Positions 32,674 through 41,640 of a DNA stretch of 64,000 bases are shown here, piece by piece. Position numbers and translations under genes: made by a program. The notes under the pieces are model-generated. The model worked only from the letters and a program-made list of their open reading frames with translations, had not been told where the DNA came from and ran no database searches. Source of the DNA: Proteinivorax hydrogeniformans (GTDB lineage Bacteria; Bacillota; Proteinivoracia; Proteinivoracales; Proteinivoracaceae). Within the stretch, counting starts at the first letter, position 1. Every line of letters starts with the position of its first letter. The stretch lies in contig NZ_CP159485.1 of assembly GCF_040515995.1 (NCBI RefSeq), positions 496,001-560,000 on the forward strand, in the 5' to 3' direction.

Positions 32674-33513
32674 TTAAGCTATTAATTGATATCTATATTC
32701 TATTGGACTTAATCCGTTCAGCTTTTTCTGTAGCCTTCCATGGTTATAGAAATGGATATACTCGTCTATTGCATCTTTTAACTCTTTAAATGTTTGATAG
32801 TTGCCTTCTAAGTAATATTTTTCGACCTTTAGCTTACCAAAAAAACTTTCTATTGATGCATTATCAAGACAGTTCCCCGCTCTTGACATGCTCTGTGTTA
32901 TATTTGCAGCCTTTATCTTTTGTTTAAATCCATTGGAGGTATACTGAAAACCACGATCACTATGAAGTAAAGGAGTCGCTCCAGGTGATTCTACCAAAGC
33001 CTTATTTAGGGTCTGAAATACTAGCTGATTGTTGTTAGAATCGCTTATAACATATGAAACAATGGAGTTATCATATAAGTCTAAAATGGCACTTAAATAT
33101 GCCTTTTTGTTGCCATATTTGAATTCTGTAATATCTGTTACCCATTTTTCATTTACCTTATCTGCTTTAAAGTCACGATTTAATATATTTTCAGCTACAT
33201 GTTGCGGTTTAGATTTACCATAGCGCTTCTTTTTTCTTCGGATAATTGATTTTAGACCTGCGATTTTCATTAGGCGATGAACTCTTTTATGGTTTATCTT
33301 CTTTTGATATATACGGTCTAAGTACAGCTTTAACTCTCTATAACCATAAACACCATTAAATCCATTGTATAACAAAATCAAATCTTCCATAATCTTTTCG
33401 TTTTCTATTTCTAAATCAGTTTTTTTCCTGTTTACCCATTTATAATAAACTGAGCGATTAACACCAGCAATCTCGCATAGCAATGTGATTGGAAAGCCTT
33501 GTTCTTTATGCAA
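32674..33513 (-). CDS. IS3-family transposase OrfB (DDE integrase domain)
   Basis: 279 residues from its internal ATG; as the second half of a fusion it starts further upstream. HTH_21-like start (ITLLCEIAGVNRSVYYKW), then an rve integrase core with the DDE triad visible in WVTDITEF, LLHSDRGFQYTS and NASIESFFGKLKVE. It is made as an OrfAB fusion by -1 frameshifting at the A-AAA-AAG site near 33585-33591. Complete and probably active. Confidence 0.93.
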   Translation of the reverse strand: MHKEQGFPITLLCEIAGVNRSVYYKWVNRKKTDLEIENEKIMEDLILLYNGFNGVYGYRELKLYLDRIYQKKINHKRVHRLMKIAGLKSIIRRKKKRYGKSKPQHVAENILNRDFKADKVNEKWVTDITEFKYGNKKAYLSAILDLYDNSIVSYVISDSNNNQLVFQTLNKALVESPGATPLLHSDRGFQYTSNGFKQKIKAANITQSMSRAGNCLDNASIESFFGKLKVEKYYLEGNYQTFKELKDAIDEYIHFYNHGRLQKKLNGLSPIEYRYQLIA

Positions 33514-33554
33514 TTCTTTAATAGCAATATATTTGTTTTCTTGTCTTACTCTGT

Positions 33555-34238
33555 TTAAAGATCTCCCCTTTCTAAAGTCTTCAGCTTTTTTAAGTAAGCA
33601 TTCTCCGCTCGCAACTTTTCGTTTTCTTTTTCTATTCTCTGGATTTCAAGTTTTGCTTTTTCTGTAGGTGTTAACTCTTCTTCACTTTTCTTTCTACCAC
33701 GCCCGTCTTTTAAAGCATCTTGCTTCCCATATTTGTATTTTTTAACCCACTGATATACTTGCTGGTAAGATACTTCATAAGTTTTAGCAGCAAGTTCATA
33801 GTTATAATCGTTTTCAATGCAAAATTGAACTATTTTAACTTTATCTTCAACAGACTTTCTTTTAGACATAGAGTAATCCATCCCTTCCATTTCCGTTACT
33901 GAATTTGATTTTCTATGTCCATTATACTTTTTTATCCACTTGCGTAAAACACTATGATCTGAAATCCCATATTTTTTTGCTAAAGATCTTAGGGTATAAT
34001 CGTTCGTCAGGTAGTCCTTAATGGCTTGTTCCTTCACTTTTTTAGGATATTTACTAATCTTTTTAGAATCTGTTAATCCTTCTATACCCTGGCTTGAATA
34101 CTTACTTAACCAGTCACTTATAGTTCCCCTATCGATATTATACTTGTAAGCAATACTACTTTTGTTGCTGTTTCCATTTTTGTATTCCTGTATAATCTGA
34201 TATTTTTCTTTAGCACTGTACTTAGATTTTGTTTTCAT
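33555..34238 (-). CDS. IS3-family transposase OrfA (DNA-binding part)
   Basis: 227 residues. Three helix-turn-helix units (KYSAKEKYQIIQEYKNG.., ..KEQAIKDYLTNDYTLRSLAKKYG, ..VEDKVKIVQFCIENDYNYELAAKTYEVSYQQVYQWVKKY) and a C-terminal leucine-zipper-like coil (EKAKLEIQRIEKENEKLRAENAYLKKL). OrfA binds the IS ends. The slippery heptamer lies 12 codons or fewer before its stop codon. Confidence 0.92.
   Translation of the reverse strand: MKTKSKYSAKEKYQIIQEYKNGNSNKSSIAYKYNIDRGTISDWLSKYSSQGIEGLTDSKKISKYPKKVKEQAIKDYLTNDYTLRSLAKKYGISDHSVLRKWIKKYNGHRKSNSVTEMEGMDYSMSKRKSVEDKVKIVQFCIENDYNYELAAKTYEVSYQQVYQWVKKYKYGKQDALKDGRGRKKSEEELTPTEKAKLEIQRIEKENEKLRAENAYLKKLKTLERGDL
33585..33591 (-). promoter_or_regulatory. 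-1 ribosomal frameshift site in the IS
   Basis: Read on the minus strand the sequence is A-AAA-AAG in the OrfA frame (…TTA AAA AAG…), the classical slippery heptamer of IS3 elements. The OrfB frame is the -1 frame and is open across this point. Confidence 0.8.
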
Positions 34239-34306
34239 AATATGCCCCCTAAAACTGTAGATTTTTTTATTTTGTGTGTCTACTTAATAGGGAGCATATC
34301 ATTCTG

Positions 34307-34766
34307 CTGGGTCTGAAAATAAATGATTTTCGTTAAAACTGAGGACTACTTCAAATAATATACAGTTTAAGATTTTTGCGTCTATATTTTATACCTTCTG
34401 CATTTAAAACAGGGTCTTTCCAATATGGTTACCTAACATGAATGGGTTTGGACCCAGCATGTAGCTTGTTTCGTGATGTTTACCGTGGCTAATTAGCAGA
34501 AAGTAGAAAGTAGAAAGCTGGTGGCAGGTAGCCGGTGGCAGATAGTTAAAGCAAAAGCCTGCCACGGAGAACAAACCGCCATTGACCTCCTGCCCAACTG
34601 ACCAACTTTCTGCTGTCCAAAGATCTTGACCTTAATTGTCAATTGTCAATTGTCAATTGTAAATTCGACTTTAACCTTAAGTACTGACCAACTTGTTTAT
34701 ACAATCTAGCAGGAAAATGACAAAGGATGTAGAATTTTATCATAATAGAGAAAGGGGGAGAGTGGG
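34307..34766. repeat. Non-coding repeat region right of the insertion sequence
   Basis: 34307-34490 repeats 32035-32225 (GTTAAAACTGAGGACTACTTC... to CCGTGGCTAATTAG). Then follow the AGCAGAAAGTAGAAAG and GGCAGGTAGC array, CCAACTGACCAACT, and a clean (AATTGTC)n array (about 34633-34665) ending in GTAAATTCG, before the acetyltransferase gene. Confidence 0.8.
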
Positions 34767-35624
34767 ATTTATTACTCAACGTTGAAGCACTCGGATAAGC
34801 AGGATGTATTTGAACTTATTGATGAAATTAATCGTTGTTATAATGAGAGTCAATCGCTTTCGGATCAGTGGTTTGATGTGATGGCTAAGCAGTATAGTCA
34901 CTGCGTAGCCTTGGCAAAATCTAATAACAATATTGTGGGTATGGCTACCTTGACTGATGGGGAGGCTGAGGGAGTTGGACAGTTAAATGTCTTTGTGCTG
35001 CCGCAGCATGCTCGTCAAAATATCGGAGCTAATTTATATCGCACGTTGATAAAACGTCCACAGCTTCAGTATAAAGAGCTAGTAGCGCATACCAAAGAGA
35101 GTTGTTTTTCAGGCTCAGCTTTTGCAAAGCGATTGGGGTTTGAAAAAGAGAGAGAAGTTTATCAGCTTACGCTGAAATTAAGTAACTTTAAATCACGAAA
35201 AAAGCGTTGTCGCTTAGAAAAGGTTACTAAGGACAACTTGCATAAATATAACAAAATAATCGAGGAAAACCTTGGTTATACCTTAGATAAAAATGGTCTT
35301 ACTCAAATGCTAAAAGATAGTGATGTTTCGACATACTTAGCTTATATCGGTGATAACGCCAAAACGCCGGTGGCGACATTTACCCAGCAGGTAAGAAATG
35401 GACAGTCCGCCTATATATATGATGTCGCTGTGGCGAAAAAAATGCAGCGCAGGGGCTATGGAGCCACTGTTATGAACACCTGCTTTTTGAAGCTGCTAGA
35501 AGCTGACATTAGCGTGGTGGAGCTTTTGGTGGATAAAACTAATACCGCAGCTATAAATTTTTATAAATATTTAGGATTTCTAGAAGAGGACGTAATCGTC
35601 CAGTGGAGAGGTAGCCTTAAATGA
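34767..35624 (+). CDS. Double GNAT-domain acetyltransferase, unusual start
   Basis: Two GNAT folds: an N-terminal one (KHSDKQDVFELIDEIN...GQLNVFVLPQHARQNIGANLYRTLI) and a C-terminal one with an acetyl-CoA loop VAKKMQRRGYGATVM and NFYKYLGF. No ATG/GTG start with a ribosome site fits. TTG 34782 has none, whereas an in-frame ATT at 34767 lies six bases after GGGGGAG and would give the usual extra first strand (IYYSTLKHSD). I chose that start tentatively. First gene of a run leading to fliS, so flagellar protein acetylation is a possible role, not shown. Confidence 0.72.
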   Translation: MYYSTLKHSDKQDVFELIDEINRCYNESQSLSDQWFDVMAKQYSHCVALAKSNNNIVGMATLTDGEAEGVGQLNVFVLPQHARQNIGANLYRTLIKRPQLQYKELVAHTKESCFSGSAFAKRLGFEKEREVYQLTLKLSNFKSRKKRCRLEKVTKDNLHKYNKIIEENLGYTLDKNGLTQMLKDSDVSTYLAYIGDNAKTPVATFTQQVRNGQSAYIYDVAVAKKMQRRGYGATVMNTCFLKLLEADISVVELLVDKTNTAAINFYKYLGFLEEDVIVQWRGSLK

Positions 35625-36355
35625 TGAAAATAAGTAATGTCTTTAGTAAGGTTCATAAGCAAAAAAAAATAGAGTACACTCCCGAAGTCAGCCTATCCAC
35701 AGCAAAGCTAAAGGAAAAAGCCCAGCAAAATTCATCTGATAAACTTTATAGATGGAGGAGGGCGAGCTCATATCTTCATAGCTTATATAGCTTTTGTGTC
35801 TTGTTAGAAAAAAAGTGGCAACAAAACCCTTTAGATATTACAGAGGATATTGAAGAGTTTTGCCAGTGCTATAACTTAGTTGTAGAAGTTATGAAAAACC
35901 TTGCCCAAGAGGATGTGCAATTTACTTCTGATATGCTGGAAAAAGTATCTAGCACAATTAAACCTGCCTGCGATGAAAAAGAAGGTGGGTTGGTACTGAT
36001 ATCAGAAAATATACAGCCTAACTATGGCATGAATATTGATGTTAAAGGAATATGGCTCGGCGACAAAGGGGTACTTAAAGCCTTGGGTACAACTATATAC
36101 AATGAGTTTTTGTCCCCTCATAGCGCTTGGGCATACAATATGGAGAAAATAGGGCAAAAGGTTAAGAGCTTAGATGCTACTTTAGACGCTAATTATGATA
36201 TAGTTAAGCAAAGAATAGCAGGTTCATCTAATTGGCAGCAAGGGGCATCTGCTATATATAATCAAATAAATAATCAACGCAAGTGGTTGGACAGACAGCT
36301 AACGGATCTGGCAGAGTTTTATGTGGGAGATACTACAAAAGAGATTACCAAATAA
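35621..36355 (+). CDS. Uncharacterised protein in the fliS operon
   Basis: 244 residues; its ATG overlaps the acetyltransferase stop codon by four bases, so translation is coupled. Mostly helical; W- and Q-rich C-terminus (SNWQQGASAIYNQINNQRKWLDRQLTDLAEFYVG). The region KGIWLGDKGVLKALGTTIYNEFL is compact. No family recognised. The position directly before fliS suggests a role in motility. Confidence 0.6.
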   Translation: MMKISNVFSKVHKQKKIEYTPEVSLSTAKLKEKAQQNSSDKLYRWRRASSYLHSLYSFCVLLEKKWQQNPLDITEDIEEFCQCYNLVVEVMKNLAQEDVQFTSDMLEKVSSTIKPACDEKEGGLVLISENIQPNYGMNIDVKGIWLGDKGVLKALGTTIYNEFLSPHSAWAYNMEKIGQKVKSLDATLDANYDIVKQRIAGSSNWQQGASAIYNQINNQRKWLDRQLTDLAEFYVGDTTKEITK

Positions 36356-36371
36356 GCAGGGGGAATATACG

Positions 36372-36749
36372 ATGAAAAACAATCCATATCAACAGTATAA
36401 ACAAACTCAAATTAATACGGCTTCACCTGGCGAGCTAGTGCTAATGCTTTATAACGGAGCTATAAAAAATCTTAACCAAAGCATTAAAGCCTTAGAGGAA
36501 GATAATAAAGAGGAATTTAGAGTAAAAATTGAAAAAACACAGGATATCGTCGTGGAGCTGACAGCTACTTTAAAGCAGGATGAAGAGATATCCAAAAACT
36601 TAGCAAGCTTGTATCAGTTTGTGATAAATCGTCTAATTAAGGGCCATTCTAGCCTATCTAAAGAGCCGGTAGAAGAGGCGCTTAGAATCCTAAATGAAAT
36701 GCGCGATACCTGGAAGGAGATGCTGAGTAAGCTAAATGAGGAAAAGTAG
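36372..36749 (+). CDS. fliS: Flagellin export chaperone FliS
   Basis: 125 residues from ATG 36372 after GGGGGAA; a longer in-frame start at 36321 lacks a ribosome site and overlaps the upstream gene. NPYQQYKQTQINTASPGELVLMLYNGAIKNL is the FliS signature. FliS binds the disordered C-terminus of flagellin in the cytosol and is also a partner of FliW regulation. Overlaps the next gene by 14 bases. Confidence 0.93.
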   Translation: MKNNPYQQYKQTQINTASPGELVLMLYNGAIKNLNQSIKALEEDNKEEFRVKIEKTQDIVVELTATLKQDEEISKNLASLYQFVINRLIKGHSSLSKEPVEEALRILNEMRDTWKEMLSKLNEEK

Positions 36750-37215
36750 TATTTTAGACGAATTAAGTGAGTTAGAAGATAAAAGGTTAAAGTTATATAA
36801 AAAAATGCTAGAAATTTCTCATAGGCAGCTAGAGTACGTCGATAGCGGACAATTTAAGCACTTTTATCAAAGCATCGAACAAAAAGGAGAAATTATAGGG
36901 GAAATCGAAAAAAACAATAAACAGTGGAAAAAAGTTTGTGCAGCTGGTAAGGTAAATAGTTTTGCTGACATATCCCAAGTGTTAAATAAGGAAGAAAATA
37001 ATAGCTGGCTGGAGCGAGCGCAGGAGATAGTTATGGCTATCAAGGAGATTGAACACTTGCAGGTAAATATAGAAGAGCTATTTGTTAAGGAGCACAAACA
37101 GTACTTAGATGGCGTCGGTAAAGCTTATTTTGGTAGAGAAGTGCTTAAAGGGTATAAAAGAGGGATGGCTGTGCCAGTTAAGCCCAGTCCTAGGTTTGTC
37201 GATGAAGATAGCTAG
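36736..37215 (+). CDS. FliT-like flagellar protein
   Basis: 159 residues, helical, overlapping the end of fliS by 14 bases, the position held by fliT in Bacillus. The end (GKAYFGREVLKGYKRGMAVPVKPSPRFVDEDS) has the Tyr-helix plus P-x-F-x-D tail common in FliT/FlgN-like chaperones. Likely client FliD. Sequence in this family is poorly conserved, so the call rests on place and shape. Confidence 0.65.
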   Translation: MRKSSILDELSELEDKRLKLYKKMLEISHRQLEYVDSGQFKHFYQSIEQKGEIIGEIEKNNKQWKKVCAAGKVNSFADISQVLNKEENNSWLERAQEIVMAIKEIEHLQVNIEELFVKEHKQYLDGVGKAYFGREVLKGYKRGMAVPVKPSPRFVDEDS

Positions 37216-37222
37216 GACTTTT

Positions 37223-37252
37223 TTGTTAACTCTTCTTTTGATATGTTATAAT
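37223..37252 (+). promoter_or_regulatory. Sigma-A promoter of the BCCT transporter
   Basis: TTGTTA (37223-37228), 18-bp spacer, TATAAT (37247-37252). Confidence 0.65.
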
Positions 37253-37300
37253 TTGAGGTGGGTTTTATAGGGGCGAAGTTTTTAATAATAAACTAGGAGA

Positions 37301-39121
37301 GTGATTGATGAAGTTATGGAGGAAAACAGACAATCTAAAATGGAGTTAGCTAGAAAGCTGAGAAAAGCTGAAGCTGATGCAAGAAAAAAAGCTTTAAAGG
37401 AAAGAGAACCTTTTAAGGGGCTGCAAATTAGGCCTACAGCCTCTTTATTTTCCGCAGCAGGGAAAAAGGAGCCTGGTGAAGATAATTGGACGGGGTTTGG
37501 ATTTGATATACATCCCCAGGTAACTTTTGTATCTTCTGCTATTTTAGCGGTTTTTATAGTGCTGACTTTGATGTTTCATGAGCAAGCAGCTACCCTTTTT
37601 GATCAATCTTTAGGAGTAATTACTAAAAATGCCGGCTGGTTTTTTATTTTAGTAGCCAATATTTTTATCCTTGCCGCGCTATATTTTGCCTTTGGCAGGT
37701 TTGGCAAGATAAAAATAGGAGGAGCTGACGCCAAGCCTGAGTTTAGCACTATTGGCTGGTATGCTATGCTTCTTAGTGCCGGTATGGGTATCGGGCTTTT
37801 GTTTTGGAGTGTAGGAGAGCCTATTTTACATTTTGGTGATCCTTCGCCTATGTTTGCAGATGTTGTTGCAAACAGTCCTGAAGCTGCCCAAGCTGCTATG
37901 ACTACTACATATTTTCATTGGGGGATTCATCCTTGGGCCATATATGCAATAGTCGGGTTGGGACTAGCCTTTTTTGCTTTTAATCGAGGGCTACCTTTAA
38001 CTATTCGCTCAATATTTTACCCTATTTTGGGAAATAAGATATATGGTTTTTGGGGAAATTTAATCGATGTGCTGTCGGTTTTGGCTACCTTAACAGGTCT
38101 AGCTACGTCTTTAGGGTTAGGAGTGGTTCAGGTAAATGCCGGTTTGGACTTTTTATTTGGCATAGGCATAAGTACAAATATCCAGGTAATTCTTATAGCT
38201 GTTATTACTGGCTTTGCTACACTTTCTGTAATGGCAGGGTTAGACGGAGGGGTAAAGCGGCTAAGTGAGCTGAATATGGGGCTAGCAGGAATATTTATGC
38301 TATTTGTGCTGCTGGTGGGACCAACTGTTTATATCTTAAGTGGATTTACCCAAAATCTTGGTCATTATATAGCTAATTTTGCTAATTTAAGTTTGTGGAC
38401 TGAAACCTTTAAGGATACTAACTGGCAAGGTGGATGGACGATATTTTACTGGGCATGGTGGATTTCTTGGTCGCCGTTTGTGGGAATGTTTATCGCCAGG
38501 ATTTCTAAAGGCAGGACGGTTAGAGAGTTTATACTAGGAGTTATGTTATTCCCGACTTTACTTTCATTTTTATGGATGTCTGTGTTTGGAGGAACAGCTC
38601 TTTTTACGCAATCAAATGGCATAGCAGATATTGCTGCAGCTGTTAGTATTGACGAATCAATTGCGCTTTTTGCTATGTTGGAAAACTTGCCTTTGACTAA
38701 CTTATTATCACTGGTAGGAATTGTGCTGGTGACGGTGTTTTTTATAACATCTTCGGATTCCGGCTCTTTAGTTGTGGATCACCTCACTTCAGGTGGGAAG
38801 CTGGATTCTCCGGTGCCGCAAAGGGTTTTTTGGGCGGTGATGGAAGGGGTAATTGCAGCTACCTTGTTAATAGGTGGAGGGCTTACAACCTTACAAACTG
38901 CCTCTGTGGCAACAGGATTGCCTTTTGCAGTTATTCTGCTAATAATGATATATTCTTTAAATGCAGGTTTTACCGAAGAGTATGAAGTGGAAGAAATCGT
39001 GCGTAAAAGGGTTAGAAATGTAAAGCAGGAGCACGTATTAAATGAAGCCATTAATTCTGCAGTGCATGATGAAGCTTTAGTAGACAACATCACATCGGAA
39101 GGTAAAAAAATAGAAGGATAA
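37301..39121 (+). CDS. BCCT-family betaine/choline transporter
   Basis: 606 residues with about 12 membrane helices after a 75-residue, strongly charged cytosolic N-terminus. The GMGIGLLFWSVGEP motif has the Gly-Met-Gly type helix that marks Na+-coupled betaine carriers (carnitine exchangers have Asp there), and WWISWSPFVGMFIARISKGRT is the family signature with the aromatic substrate box. Uptake of glycine betaine protects against salt stress. The start is uncertain: GTG 37301 sits right after AGGAGA, while ATG 37316 is 15 bases from it. Confidence 0.9.
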   Translation: MIDEVMEENRQSKMELARKLRKAEADARKKALKEREPFKGLQIRPTASLFSAAGKKEPGEDNWTGFGFDIHPQVTFVSSAILAVFIVLTLMFHEQAATLFDQSLGVITKNAGWFFILVANIFILAALYFAFGRFGKIKIGGADAKPEFSTIGWYAMLLSAGMGIGLLFWSVGEPILHFGDPSPMFADVVANSPEAAQAAMTTTYFHWGIHPWAIYAIVGLGLAFFAFNRGLPLTIRSIFYPILGNKIYGFWGNLIDVLSVLATLTGLATSLGLGVVQVNAGLDFLFGIGISTNIQVILIAVITGFATLSVMAGLDGGVKRLSELNMGLAGIFMLFVLLVGPTVYILSGFTQNLGHYIANFANLSLWTETFKDTNWQGGWTIFYWAWWISWSPFVGMFIARISKGRTVREFILGVMLFPTLLSFLWMSVFGGTALFTQSNGIADIAAAVSIDESIALFAMLENLPLTNLLSLVGIVLVTVFFITSSDSGSLVVDHLTSGGKLDSPVPQRVFWAVMEGVIAATLLIGGGLTTLQTASVATGLPFAVILLIMIYSLNAGFTEEYEVEEIVRKRVRNVKQEHVLNEAINSAVHDEALVDNITSEGKKIEG

Positions 39122-39126
39122 AAGCA

Positions 39127-39162
39127 AAAACATCCCCTTTTTTGGGGGATGTTTTATTTTTA
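39127..39162. terminator. Bidirectional terminator
   Basis: AAAACATCCCC / GGGGGATGTTTT around TTTTTT, A-rich on the left and T-rich on the right, between two convergent genes; it can end both the BCCT gene and the DUF6241 gene. Confidence 0.85.
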
Positions 39163-39167
39163 GGTGT

Positions 39168-39763
39168 TTAATCTATACTGTCGGCCTTTTTAGCCGCTTC
39201 TTCTGCTGCTTGTCGCTTTTCGATGGTCTCTTGTCTATATTTAGCCCACTGAGGGATTTTTTCGTGATCTACTCCTGTAGCTCTTCCTACGTTCCACCTT
39301 GGAATCTCCAAACGGTGTTATGATCTTGGTCTGCTTTGGAAAAATCGCCGCTTTGCCACCTATAGAGGATGTCTAGGATTTCTTCTTCTTGTCTTTGGAT
39401 AAATTGCTGACTGTGGTCCGTTTTGTCCCAGTTAAGAACCTTCATTTCAAGAATTAGAGCATTGATATTTTCTAAGGATAAGTCTTTTACGCCCCATTTT
39501 TCGTCTGCCTCAATTACAACGTGAGACATATGATGGATATCATTCCAAATGGCTTGAAGACTTCTAGGTTCTATATATTTGTTAATTTTCTCTTTAGGAT
39601 AATCCTGTTCTCTTATTTGCTTATAGACTTCTAAAGTCACTTCCGTAGGAGCATCACTTTTAAAGGAAGCTACAACTTCGTCATTACTATCGGTAAACAA
39701 AATGCCAACAACTATTAAAATAGGGATAAGTAAAAGTAATGGCAGTATTATTTTCTTGTTCAT
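39168..39763 (-). pseudogene. DUF6241-like membrane-anchored protein, frameshifted near its end
   Basis: The intact frame gives 158 residues: an N-terminal anchor (KKIILPLLLLIPILIVVGILF), an extracytoplasmic helical domain and an abrupt end at HNTVWRFQGGT-stop (39287). The next frame continues directly with VGRATGVDHEKIPQWAKYRQ... for about 38 codons to TAA at 39168. As far as I know, DUF6241 proteins read ...W.LQGGT-G-A-G.. across this point. Restoring one G after ACG at about 39290 rejoins the frames. A single-base deletion or a sequencing error explains it. Function of the family unknown. Confidence 0.65.
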
Positions 39764-39873
39764 CTATCTCACTCCTCGCATGTAAGACTCACTGATTGAA
39801 GGTTTAATATCGCTTTTAAATTTTTATTCTATCCATTGTAGAAATAAAATATACACCGAAACAAGAAAAGGAC

Positions 39874-39909
39874 AAAAAATGAGGTGACAGGCTTTTGGCC
39901 TATCACCTC
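39874..39909 (-). terminator. Terminator after mobA
   Basis: On the minus strand GAGGTGATAGGC / GCCTGTCACCTC with a CAAAA-type loop, followed by ATTTTTTG. Confidence 0.8.
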
Positions 39910-39921
39910 GAATTTTAAGCT

Positions 39922-40533
39922 TTATTTTTCTTGGCTACCTACCCATTTATTAAAATCTGATGGGGTGTTAATGTTTTTTGCAAACTTTAATTCGGGATCT
40001 ATTTGTGTTAGAACTTCCCGCTTTATGTAATGGGTGGGAAGAGTTTTGAGCATGCCCGTTAGCCAATGGTCATTTCCTTGCAGTATTTTTTCTGCTAAGG
40101 GAAGGGCTGATTTTTTGCGATATATTCCGTAAAGTGGGTTTATTCTATCTAAATGCGGCACTATAATGTCTGCTTGTTTTCTCTTTTGGCAAATGGCATC
40201 TGTTATTTGGCGGTTAACAAGGGGAGTATCGCAGCTTAGAATAAAGCAATGCTCTGAGCTTGTGTAGTACAAAGCAGAATGAAGGCCCAAAAGTCCACTC
40301 TTTTCAGGTAGTTTTATTTTGTCGTGATAATAGTTTATTTGAGGCAGTTTTTTTTGTTGCTGGCCATTGTCTATTACGTTTATAGCAGCAAACATATCTC
40401 CTATATCGTTAATGATATGTTCTACAAAATCTTTTTTTCCTATTTTTAGGTTGCCTTTATGAGCACCCATTCGTTTGGATTTTCCACCAGCAAGTATGCA
40501 AAGCTCGATGTCGTTATAACTCAAAGTAATCAC
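39922..40533 (-). CDS. mobA: Molybdenum cofactor guanylyltransferase MobA
   Basis: 203 residues. Nucleotidyltransferase start ELCILAGGKSKRMGAHKGNL (GTP-binding loop), metal-binding motif LSCDTPLV, and IIVPHLDRINPLYGIYRK. MobA adds GMP to molybdopterin to form the MGD cofactor of anaerobic oxidoreductases. No other molybdenum genes are near. It lies in a minus-strand block that separates fliS-fliT from secA. Confidence 0.9.
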   Translation of the reverse strand: MITLSYNDIELCILAGGKSKRMGAHKGNLKIGKKDFVEHIINDIGDMFAAINVIDNGQQQKKLPQINYYHDKIKLPEKSGLLGLHSALYYTSSEHCFILSCDTPLVNRQITDAICQKRKQADIIVPHLDRINPLYGIYRKKSALPLAEKILQGNDHWLTGMLKTLPTHYIKREVLTQIDPELKFAKNINTPSDFNKWVGSQEK

Positions 40534-41011
40534 CCCTGTTTTTAATGACTAAAGCATAAGTAAAATATATCACAAACCATTTTAGATTAAAAGAATAGCC
40601 TGTGCACTCTTCTACAAAACTATTTATTTTAGTCCCAGCAGAATTAGCAGATTTGAAGCATGCCCTTTGACCTAGCAGAGCAAATTCAAACGTTTCCCTG
40701 GCCAACTACTTATAGTAAAGTAATCAGTAGGTCCCGCATCTCCCCGCAGGAGTATCCCAAAAGGTCATCCTGAGCCACGCCGAAGGATCTAGCCCGCAAG
40801 GGCGCAGGACCCACACAACAAACCAAACCCTTCGAAGCGGTAGTGGTTGACCTCTGTGTCAACCCATCCCATATGATTAACCTTGCACTTTCCACATTCT
40901 ACATTCCACTTTTAAAAGAATCTCGATCCAGTACTCTTTACCAAAGCCGTGTGCTTTACGCTCCTGCTATTGTATGTCAGTAACAGTCCTACATTAGCAT
41001 AAAGTTATTCA
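40534..41011. repeat. Gap between mobA and hpf with reverse-oriented repeats
   Basis: Holds the island motifs CCCAGCAGAATTAGCAGATTT (about 40624) and AAGGTCATCCTGAGCCACGCCGAAGGATC (about 40763-40791), both reverse complements of their 32-kb versions, as well as a CGAAGCGGTAG...TTGACCTC block. No gene is supported. Confidence 0.65.
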
Positions 41012-41062
41012 ACAAAAAGCGGTTCCAGTCATCAAAATCGATGATTAGAACCGCTTTTTTAT
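41012..41062 (-). terminator. Terminator after hpf
   Basis: AAAGCGGTTC and GAACCGCTTT arms around an inner ATCATCGATTTTGATGA stem; T-run on the minus strand. Confidence 0.85.
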
Positions 41063-41100
41063 TTGTTTTGGCTAGATATGTCCCAGCCTTTAAATGTTCT

Positions 41101-41640
41101 TTAAAGAATTTCAGGTTCTATAAGCCCGTAGTTTCCATCGTTTCTTTTGTAAACGACACAAGTTTCGTTTGTTTCTCCATCTTTGAATACGAAGAAGTCG
41201 TGACCTAACAGATCCATTTGAAGCACAGCTTCATCTACCATCATTGGCTTAAGTGCAAAGCGCTTTGTTTTAACTATTTGAGGATATTCATCTTCTTGTT
41301 CTTGTTTAGGGCTAAGACTTCCGTTTATATCTTTGATGCTTACTTCACGGGATTTTCTATTTACCCTAGTCTTATACTTTCTAGTTTGACGCTCTAACTT
41401 TTCCACTACCTGATCAATGGAGGCGTACATATCGCCTGTTTTTTCCTCTGCTCTAAGCAGCAACCCCCCGTTGAGAAACACTGTTACCTCGATAATGTGT
41501 TGGTCCTTGATGACAGTTAGTGTCACCTGAGCTTCGGTGTTCTCTTGGAAATAGCGTTCAAGCTTTCCAATTCTCTTTTCTACGTGTAACTTTAAGGCGT
41601 TGGTAACTTCGATGTTTTGTCCTCTTACTTTAATTTTCAT
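41101..41640 (-). CDS. hpf: Long-form ribosome hibernation promoting factor
   Basis: 179 residues: N-terminal S30AE domain (KIKVRGQNIEVTNALKLHVEKRIGKLERYF) and the C-terminal dimerisation domain of long HPF (VKTKRFALKPMMVDEAVLQMDLLGHDFFVFKDGETNETCVVYKRNDGNYGLIEP). It joins two 70S ribosomes into inactive 100S particles in stationary phase. In Firmicutes hpf normally reads in the same direction as secA and directly before it; here it is divergent and 1.9 kb away. Confidence 0.94.
   Translation of the reverse strand: MKIKVRGQNIEVTNALKLHVEKRIGKLERYFQENTEAQVTLTVIKDQHIIEVTVFLNGGLLLRAEEKTGDMYASIDQVVEKLERQTRKYKTRVNRKSREVSIKDINGSLSPKQEQEDEYPQIVKTKRFALKPMMVDEAVLQMDLLGHDFFVFKDGETNETCVVYKRNDGNYGLIEPEIL

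Larger units (their letters stand above)
32630..34300 (-). mobile_element. IS3-family (IS150-like) insertion sequence
   Basis: About 1.67 kb with two overlapping transposase frames on the minus strand. The ends share the imperfect inverted repeat CCCCTGTCAAGTAGACA / CCCTATTAAGTAGACA. ATTCTG flanks both sides (32624-32629 and 34301-34306) as a probable target duplication. The undisturbed target (CTAATTCTGCTGGGTCTG) is present at about 32030, so the element landed in a second copy of that repeat. Intact frames suggest a recent insertion. Confidence 0.9.

Noticed and set aside
36321-36371. Longer FliS start
   Set aside because: Would overlap the upstream gene without a ribosome site; ATG 36372 gives the conserved FliS N-terminus.
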